Assembly (NCBI GenBank): GCA_014843695.1
Contig: CM026403.1
Location: forward strand, 7,000,978-7,064,977
DNA from: Archivesica marissinica
Taxonomy: Eukaryota > Mollusca > Bivalvia > Venerida > Vesicomyidae
Reading direction: 5' to 3'
Length of the DNA: 64,000 nt
Shown: piece after piece, positions 55,690-64,000 of the stretch
How positions within the stretch are numbered: position 1 is the stretch's first letter
How the letters are laid out: each line of letters starts with the position of its first letter
Made by a program: the position numbers and the translations under genes
The notes under the pieces: model-generated
Told to the model about the DNA's origin: nothing
Databases searched by the model: none
What the model saw: the letters and a program-made list of their open reading frames with translations, nothing else

Positions 55690-56402
55690 GAGAACCAGAC
55701 TGTACCATACTATAAGAACAAGATTGTACCAGGGTTTGAGAACCAGACTGTACCATACTATAAGAACAAGATTGTACCAGGGTTTGAGAACCAGACTGTA
55801 CCATACTATAAGAACAAGATTGTACCAGGGTTTGAGAACCAGACTGTACCATACTATAAGAACAAGATTGTACCAGGGTTTGAGAACCAGACTGTACCAT
55901 ACTATAAGAACAAGATTGTACCAGGGTTTGAGAACCAGACTGTACCATACTATAAGAACAAGATTGTACCAGGGTTTGAGAACCAGACTGTACCATACTA
56001 TAAGAACAAGATTGTACCAGGGTTTGAGAACCAGACTGTACCATACTATAAGAACAAGATTGTACCAGGGTTTGAGAACCAGACTGTACCATACTATAAG
56101 AACAAGATTGTACCAGGGTTTGAGAACCAGACTGTACCATACTATAAGAACAAGATTGTACCAGGGTTTGAGAACCAGACTGTACCATACTATAAGAACA
56201 AGATTGTACCAGGGTTTGAGAACCAGACTGTACACAAGCTGTACCAGGGTTTGTGAACCAGATTGTACACAAGCTGTACCAGGGTTTGTGAACCATACTG
56301 TACACAAGCTGTACCAGGGTTTGTGAACCACACTGTACACAAGCTGTACCAGGGTTTGTGAACCACACTGTACACAAGCTGTACCAGGGTTTGTGAATAA
56401 GA
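55690..56402. repeat. 48-bp minisatellite, about 11 copies, merging into a 37-bp form
   Basis: Unit AGAACCAGACTGTACCATAC, then TATAAGAACAAGATTGTACC and AGGGTTTG; the last five units are a shortened relative (ACTGTACACAAGCTGTACCA then GGGTTTGTGAACC). The 48-bp unit itself is a diverged doublet of a monomer of about 24 bp (GTACCATAC.. / GTACCAGGG..). Confidence 0.96.
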
Positions 56403-56689
56403 CTGTACCCTTGTATGACTATGGTAAGTAGTTGAACTGCCTCTGCAAATATGAATGTTTCATTCACAAATCTTTGTCAGGTCTGTTATTGCAAATAAAA
56501 TGAACACATAACTGATATGCACTTTGTTGGTGTATAAAGTTTATGGTTCAAGACACCGTGGACAATTGTTCCATATACTCGAGTGTACGAAGCCCTTATA
56601 TATACCGTAAGTATGCAGGGATGTTATGGAGCCTGTATAGGCAAGGTGTCACATGTTTGATCTCCTATATACCATACTGAAATAAGTTT

Positions 56690-56845
56690 CAGATGAGACT
56701 TTAAACCAAAGTGTTGTGTCGGTGCTTTACACCGTGCGCGTAAAAGAACAGAAGGATCTCTGTATGTATCACTGCACTAGCCTCCAAAATCTAAAATTAC
56801 TTATCTCTTCAAGAGGCGTCACTCATATGGGCAACCGGTAGCCAA
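56690..56845 (+). mobile_element. SINE family 5, tail portion
   Basis: Same body and tail as 40448-40692 in the opposite orientation (GGTGCTTTACACCG, CTAAAATTACTTATCTCTTC, GGCAACCGGTAGCC). Confidence 0.6.
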
Positions 56846-56910
56846 TGAATAAATGTAAAACATACACACCGTACAATAGTTGTTTAACAGACAAATTATT
56901 TCATGTATGC

Positions 56911-57310
56911 GATGGTACACTCACAAACACTCGATGGTACACTCACAAACACTTGATGGTACACTCACAAACACTCGATGGTACACTCACAAACACTCGA
57001 TGGTACACTCACAAACACTTGATGGTACACTCACAAACACTTGATGGTACACTCACAAACACTTGATGGTACACTCACAAACACTCGATGGTACACTCAC
57101 AAACACTCGATGGTACACTCACAAACACTTGATGGTACACTCACAAACACTTGATGGTACACTCACAAACACTCAATGGTACACTCACACACACTCGATG
57201 GTACACTCACAAACACTTGATGGTACACTCACAAACACTCGATGGTGGTACACTCACAAACACTCAATGGTACACTCACAAACACTCGATAGTACACTCA
57301 CAAACACTCA
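56911..57310. repeat. 22-bp minisatellite, about 18 copies
   Basis: Unit GATGGTACACTCACAAACAC plus TC or TT. Confidence 0.96.
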
Positions 57311-57395
57311 AATATATGAACTCCAACTACATGCAACTATATTCTGCAGTATGGAACTTAATATGTTGTAGTAACAATATCTTTCACATAATGTA

Positions 57396-57677
57396 GAACA
57401 CTATAATTTCGCAAACACTTTATTTCGCAATTTTGAACATTTTCAATTAATTCTCGGAATTTTATTTCGCCCATCCGTGATGTATCGCGAACATTGAAGA
57501 TGACTGTTTATGTAGATCGCTTATAATTGTATTAACTTTCAAAATGTTGATAAAATGTACATATCTACGGATATAACTACATTCGGACACATCATTATTC
57601 ACGAGAATCATGAATTCATGATCAACTTAGATCGCGACAATTAGCGAAATATAAAATATCGCGAATATATAGTGTTC
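57396..57677. mobile_element. MITE with TA target duplication
   Basis: 282 bp; ends GAACACTATAATTTCGC and GCGAATATATAGTGTTC are inverted repeats, with TA on each side. Repeated TTTCGC / GCGAAA motifs inside. No coding sequence. Confidence 0.7.
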
Positions 57678-57792
57678 TATTGATTTACAGATTAGTACAT
57701 GTTTCTATAAGCTACACCGCTTGGTTTCTCACTTATGTGGACATAGTACAACACAATTCTTAGTGCTTATATATATATAAGGAAGACATATA

Positions 57793-57951
57793 CAGTCAAA
57801 CCTGTGTTAGTGGTCACCTCCATTAAGCAGCCAATTTCCAGAATCCCAATATGTTGTTTTACTATACATTTGAGCTCTACTAAGCAGCTACCTCTGCTAA
57901 GCAGCCACTTTCTGTGATTCCTTGGCTGGCTGCTTAAGACAGGTTTGACTG
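57793..57951. mobile_element. MITE, pogo/Tc1-like family, copy 2
   Basis: 159 bp; CAGTCAAACCTGTGTTAGTG at the left and AGACAGGTTTGACTG at the right, TA duplicated on both sides. Same family as 43801-43977. Confidence 0.75.
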
Positions 57952-58043
57952 TAGAACAGCTTCGTACCAAGCCAACACTACTAAGCTGAACAAGTTATAT
58001 TTCCATTCTGAAATGATTCCACATATTAACTAAAGTGTTATTA

Positions 58044-58834
58044 GGTGAACACATACTGCCATGTGATGTGAACACATACTGCCATGTGATGTGAACACAT
58101 ACTGCCATGTGATGTGAACACATACTGCCATGTGATGTGAACCATACTGCCATGTGATGTGAACACATACTGCCATGTGATGTGAACACATACTGCCATG
58201 TGATGTGAACACATACTGCCATGTGATGTGAACACATACTGCCATGTGATGTGAACACATACTTCCATGTGATGTGAACACATACTGCCATGTGATGTGA
58301 ACACATACTGCCATGTGATGTGAACACATACTGCCATGTGATGTGAACACATACTGCCATGTGATGTGAACACATACTGTCATGTGGTGTGAACACATAC
58401 TGCCATGTGATGTGAACACATACTGCCATGTGTGAACACATATTGCCATGTGATGTGAACATATACTGCCATGTGATGTGAACACATACTGCCATGTGAT
58501 GTGAACACATACTGCCATGTGATGTGAACACATACTGCCATGTGATGTGAACACATACTGCCATGTGATGTGAACACATACTGCCATGTGTGAACACATA
58601 CTGCCATGTGATGTGAACATATACTGCCATGTGATGTGAACACATACTGCCATGTGATGTGAACACATACTGCCATGTGATGTGAACACATACTGCCATG
58701 TGATGTGAACACATACTGCCATGTGATGTGAACATATACTGCCATGTGATGTGAACACATACTGCCATGTGATGTGAACACATACTGCCATGTGATGTGA
58801 ACACATACTGCCATGTGATGTGAACATATACTGC
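58044..58834. repeat. 23-bp minisatellite, about 34 copies
   Basis: Unit GTGAACACATACTGCCATGT plus GAT. Two units lack GAT and adjoining bases (ATGTGTGAACAC), and a block of about nine units around them (58400-58440 and 58580-58620) looks duplicated. Confidence 0.96.
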
Positions 58835-59038
58835 TAATACATTTCTGTACAGCTTTATTCCTTGCAATTTTCACAACCAGCATTCATAACATAGTAGCCG
58901 GATATGAGCAAAATATTGTTGCCCTGATGTACACACCTGTTTCCATTGTACAACATATATTCACATATAAAACGAGATGTCACCGTTCTTTTGTAAGGCA
59001 GTTACTATGGTATTACTAAATATCACAAACATTTATTA

Positions 59039-59335
59039 TTATACTGTCACCTCTTTCGCATATTTACTCTTTTTATCAACGTATAAACCTATAAATGAAC
59101 CGTCTTCATTAAACTTGCTCACATCAAAATCATAATCGTCTGTTGGATCATCTGAATCCCACGGTTTCACATCTTCTGATAAGGAAGCATTGTCTGATCC
59201 AGGTTTATCATCATCATAATCACCTCTGAAACATTCATCATCATCATTGAAGCATTTGTTGTCAGATTTGCGGTATTTTACAACAAAATAAAAAATAAAT
59301 GTGTACCAAAACCACTCCAGAAACAATGCAAATGA
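59039..59335 (-). CDS. Possible last exon of a membrane protein with an acidic tail
   Basis: The minus-strand open frame reads ICSFALFLEWFWYTFIFYFV, then KYRKSDNKCFNDDDECFRGD, an Asp/Ser-rich stretch (DDDKPGSDNASLSEDVKPWD, SDDPTDDYDFD) and KSKYAKEVTV-stop. That looks like one membrane span with a positively charged stop-transfer (KYRK), an acidic cytoplasmic tail with likely phosphorylation sites, and a hydrophobic C-terminus. An AATAAA overlaps the stop by a few bases. The 5' end is uncertain: the frame runs into the 31-bp array at 59342; a plausible acceptor is the AG in TTGTTTCTGGAG near 59310. No family recognised. Confidence 0.4.
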   Translation of the reverse strand, partial: SFALFLEWFWYTFIFYFVVKYRKSDNKCFNDDDECFRGDYDDDKPGSDNASLSEDVKPWDSDDPTDDYDFDVSKFNEDGSFIGLYVDKKSKYAKEVTV

Positions 59336-59341
59336 ACAAAT

Positions 59342-62300
59342 CCTAACTGGAGGACTAATGGACGTCACACATCCTAGCTGGAGGACTAATGGACGTCACA
59401 CATCCTAGCTGGAGGACTAATGGACGTTACACATCCTAGCTGGAGGACTAATGGACGTCACACATCCTAGCTGGAGGACTAATGGACGTCACACATCCTA
59501 GCTGGAGGACTAATGGACGTTACACATCCTAGCTGGAGGACTAATGGACGTTACACATCCTAGCTGGAGGACTAATGGACGTTACACATCCTAGCTGGAG
59601 GACTAATGGACGTTACACATCCTAGCTGGAGGACTAATGGACGTTACACATCCTAGCTGGAGGACTAATGGACGTTACACATCCTAGCTGGAGGACTAAT
59701 GGACGTTACACATCCTAGCTGGAGGACTAATGGACGTTACACATCCTAGCTGGAGGACTAATGGACGTTACACATCCTAGCTGGAGGACTAATGGACGTT
59801 ACACATCCTAGCTGGAGGACTAATGGACGTTACAAATCCTAGCTGGAGGACTAATGGACGTTACAAATCCTAGCTGGAGGACTAATGGACGTTACACATC
59901 CTAGCTGGAGGACTAATGGACGTTACACATCCTAGCTGGAGGACTAATGGACGTTACAAATCCTAGCTGGAGGACTAATGGACGTTACAAATCCTAGCTG
60001 GAGGACTAATGGACGTTACACATCCTAGCTGGAGGACTAATGGACGTTACACATCCTAGCTGGAGGACTAATGGACGTAACAAATCCTAGCTGGAGGACT
60101 AATGGACGTAACAAATCCTAGCTGGAGGACAAATGGACGTAACAAATCCTAGCTGGAGGACTAATGGACGTTACACATCCTAGCTGGAGGACTAATGGAC
60201 GTAACAAATCCTAGCTGGAGGACTAATGGACGTAACAAATCCTAGCTGGAGGACTAATGGACGTTACACATCCTAGCTGGAGGACTAATGGACGTTACAA
60301 ATCCTAGCTGGAGGACTAATGGACGTAACAAATCCTAGCTGGAGGACTAATGGACGTAACAAATCCTAGCTGGAGGACAAATGAACATAACAAATCCTAG
60401 CTGGAGGACTAATGGACGTTACACATCCTAGCTGGAGGACTAATGGACGTAACAAATCCTAGCTGGAGGACTAATGGACGTAACAAATCCTAGCTGGAGG
60501 ACTAATGGACGTTACACATCCTAGCTGGAGGACTAATGGACGTTACAAATCCTAGCTGGAGGACTAATGGACGTTACAAATCCTAGCTGGAGGACTAATG
60601 GACGTTACAAATCCTAGCTGGAGGACTAATGGACGTTACAAATCCTAGCTGGAGGACTAATGGACGTTACAAATCCTAGCTGGAGGACTAATGGACGTTA
60701 CAAATCCTAGCTGGAGGACTAATGGACGTTACAAATCCTAGCTGGAGGACTAATGGACGTTACAAATCCTAGCTGGAGGACTAATGGACGTTACAAATCC
60801 TAGCTGGAGGACTAATGGACGTTACAAATCCTAGCTGGAGGACTAATGGACGTTACAAATCCTAGCTGGAGGACTAATGGACGTTACAAATCCTAGCTGG
60901 AGGACTAATGGACGTTACAAATCCTAGCTGGAGGACTAATGGACGTTACAAATCCTAGCTGGAGGACTAATGGACGTTACAAATCCTAGCTGGAGGACTA
61001 ATGGACGTTACAAATCCTAGCTGGAGGACTAATGGACGTTACAAATCCTAGCTGGAGGACTAATGGACGTTACAAATCCTAGCTGGAGGACTAATGGACG
61101 TTACAAATCCTAGCTAGCTGGAGGACTAATGGACGTTACAAATCCTAGCTGGAGGACTAATGGACGTTACAAATCCTAGCAGGAGGACTAATGGACGTTA
61201 CAAATCCTAGCTGGAGGACTAATGGACGTTACAAATCCTAGCTGGAGGACTAATGGACGTTACAAATCCTAGCTGGAGGACTAATGGACGTTACAAATCC
61301 TAGCTGGAGGACTAATGGACGTTACAAATCCTAGCTGGAGGACTAATGGACGTACAAATCCTAGCTGGAGGACTAATGGACGTTACAAATCCTAGCTGGA
61401 GGACTAATGGACGTTACAAATCCTAGCTGGAGGACTAATGGACGTTACAAATCCTAGCTGGAGGACTAATGGACGTTACAAATCCTAGCTGGAGGACTAA
61501 TGGACGTTACAAATCCTAGCTGGAGGACTAATGGACGTTACAAATCCTAGCTGGAGGACTAATGGACGTTACAAATCCTAGCTGGAGGACTAATGGACGT
61601 TACAAATCCTAGCCTAGCTGGAGGACTAATGGACGTTACAAATCCTAGCTAGCTGGAGGACTAATGGACGTTACAAATCCTAGCAGCTAGCTGGAGGACT
61701 AATGGACGTTACAAATCCTAGCTGGAGGACTAATGGACGTTACAAATCCTAGCTGGAGGACTAATGGACGTTACAAATCCTAGCTGGAGGACTAATGGAC
61801 GTTACAAATCCTAGCTGGAGGACTAATGGACGTTACAAATCCTAGCTGGAGGACTAATGGACGTTACAAATCCTAGCTGGAGGACTAATGGACGTTACAA
61901 ATCCTAGCTGGAGGACTAATGGACGTTACAAATCCTAGCTGGAGGACTAATGGACGTTACAAATCCTAGCTGGAGGACTAATGGACGTTACAAATCCTAG
62001 CTGGAGGACTAATGGACGTTACAAATCCTAGCTGGAGGACTAATGGACGTTACAAATCCTAGCTGGAGGACTAATGGACGTTACAAATCCTAGCTGGAGG
62101 ACTAATGGACGTACAAATCCTAGCTGGAGGACTAATGGACGTTACAAATCCTAGCTGGAGGACTAATGGACGTTACAAATCCTAGCTGGAGGACTAATGG
62201 ACGTTACAAATCCTAGCTGGAGGACTAATGGACGTTACAAATCCTAGCTGGAGGACTAATGGACGTTACAAATCCTAGCTGGAGGACTAATGGACGTTAC

Positions 62301-64000
62301 AAATCCTAGCTGGAGGACTAATGGACGTTACAAATCCTAGCTGGAGGACTAATGGACGTTACAAATCCTAGCTGGAGGACTAATGGACGTTACAAATCCT
62401 AGCTGGAGGACTAATGGACGTTACAAATCCTAGCTGGAGGACTAATGGACGTTACAAATCCTAGCTGGAGGACTAATGGACGTTACAAATCCTAGCTGGA
62501 GGACTAATGGACGTTACAAATCCTAGCTGGAGGACTAATGGACGTTACAAATCCTAGCTGGAGGACTAATGGACGTTACAAATCCTAGCTGGAGGACTAA
62601 TGGACGTTACAAATCCTAGCTGGAGGACTAATGGACGTTACAAATCCTAGCTGGAGGACTAATGGACGTTACAAATCCTAGCTGGAGGACTAATGGACGT
62701 TACAAATCCTAGCTGGAGGACTAATGGACGTTACAAATCCTAGCTGGAGGACTAATGGACGTTACAAATCCTAGCTGGAGGACTAATGGACGTTACAAAT
62801 CCTAGCTGGAGGACTAATGGACGTTACAAATCCTAGCTGGAGGACTAATGGACGTTACAAATCCTAGCTGGAGGACTAATGGACGTTACAAATCCTAGCT
62901 GGAGGACTAATGGACGTTACAAATCCTAGCTGGAGGACTAATGGACGTTACAAATCCTAGCTGGAGGACTAATGGACGTTACAAATCCTAGCTGGAGGAC
63001 TAATGGACGTTACAAATCTAAATCCTAGCTGGAGGACTAATGGATGTTACAAATCCTAGCTGGAGGACTAATGGACGTTACAAATCCTAGCTGGAGGACT
63101 AATGGACGTTACAAATCCTAGCTGGAGGACTAATGGACGTTACAAATCCTAGCTGGAGGACTAATGGACGTTACAAATCCTAGCTGGAGGACTAATGGAT
63201 GTTACAAATCCTAGCTGGAGGACTAATGGATGTTACAAATCCTAGCTGGAGGACTAATGGACGTTACAAATCCTAGCTGGAGGACTAATGGACGTACAAA
63301 TCCTAGCTGGAGACAATGGAGTTACAAATCCTAGCTGGAGGACTAATGACGTACAAATCCTAGCTGGAGGACTAATGGACGTTACAAATCCTACTGGAGG
63401 ACTAATGGACGTACAAATCCTAGCTGGAGACAATGGAGTTACAAATCCTAGCTGGAGGACTAATGGACGTTACAAATCCTAGCTGGAGACAATGGACGTT
63501 ACAAATCCTAGCTGGAGGACTAATGGACGTTACAAATCCTAGCTGGAGGACTAATGGACGTTACAAATCCTAGCTGGAGGACTAATGGACGTTACAAATC
63601 CTAGCTGGAGGACTAATGGACGTTACAAATCCTAGCTGGAGGACTAATGGACGTTACAAATCCTAGCTGGAGGACTAATGGACGTTACAAATCCTAGCTG
63701 GAGGACTAATGGACATTACAAATCCTAGCTGGAGGACTAATGGACGTTACAAATCCTAGCTGGAGGACTAATGGACGTTACAAATCCTAGCTGGAGGACT
63801 AATGGACGTTACAAATCCTAGCTGGAGGACTAATGGACGTTACAAATCCTAGCTGGAGGACTAATGGACGTTACAAATCCTAGCTGGAGGACTAATGGAC
63901 GTTACAAATCCTAGCTGGAGGACTAATGGACGTTACAAATCCTAGCTGGAGGACTAATGGACGTTACAAATCCTAGCTGGAGGACTAATGGACGTTACAA
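59342..64000. repeat. 31-bp minisatellite, about 150 copies, running off the window
   Basis: Unit CCTAGCTGGAGGACTAATGG then ACGTTACAAAT. Variants are ordered: GACGTCACACAT first (59345-59500), GACGTTACACAT to about 59830, a mixed zone with GACGTAACAAAT (60061-60556), then almost uniform GACGTTACAAAT. A few junction errors insert CTAG or GCAG (61105, 61610, 61650, 61680), and shortened units cluster at 63290-63490. Confidence 0.98.

Noticed and set aside
55070..58883. Long repetitive open frames (acidic CVEYEEW, RTRLYHTI, CVHITWQY types)
   Set aside because: Translations of the 30-, 48-, 22- and 23-bp arrays; different frames are equally open.

Overview
This window looks like nuclear DNA from a lophotrochozoan animal, most likely a bivalve mollusc. 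The reasons are spliced genes with GT/AG introns, tandem nicotinic-receptor-like genes (a family known to be greatly expanded in bivalves), CR1/L2-type retrotransposon remains, several tRNA-derived SINE families, many short inverted-repeat elements, and an extreme load of minisatellites. The species cannot be named from the sequence alone.

Genes. On the + strand, four exons between 5735 and 14159 join in frame and encode the first extracellular loop and the start of the membrane core of an SLC44 choline-transporter-like protein. Exons before and after these are not seen. On the - strand, 15038-32914 holds four related Cys-loop (nicotinic acetylcholine receptor-like) subunit genes, called A, B, C and D here. 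A (15038-16906) and C (21616-25200) are intact two-exon genes. B (18407-20284) is a recombinant between A and C and carries an 11-bp frameshifting deletion. D (31979-32914) has an intact second exon but no visible first exon. A possible terminal exon of an acidic-tailed membrane protein lies at 59039-59335 (-), and a weak candidate exon at 40776-40976 (+).

Mobile DNA. A damaged CR1/L2-like retrotransposon (33385 to about 37900, -) has an ORF1 with an SGNH-esterase domain and a frame-shifted CCHC zinc knuckle, and an ORF2 with endonuclease and reverse transcriptase domains. Three further RT C-terminal relics lie at 30390, 37906 and 48945. There are at least five SINE families with different tRNA-like heads. 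Non-autonomous inverted-repeat elements include a TTAA-flanked piggyBac-like family in three copies, TA-flanked pogo/Tc1-like families, and two long foldback elements containing tRNA-like sequence.

Repeats. At least nineteen tandem arrays, of at least seventeen unrelated units of 11-70 bp, fill roughly one third of the window (about 21 kb). The largest are at 1-3280, 3438-5664, 10641-12262, 46647-48356 and 59342-64000; the last runs off the window. Nearly all long open frames inside these arrays are artefacts of unit lengths divisible by three or lacking stops.

Layout: 1-14160 is the SLC44 gene with array-filled introns; 14.2-33 kb is the receptor cluster; 33.2-44 kb is retrotransposons, foldback elements and an inverted pair of arrays; 44.8-64 kb is mostly minisatellites separated by small inverted-repeat elements.
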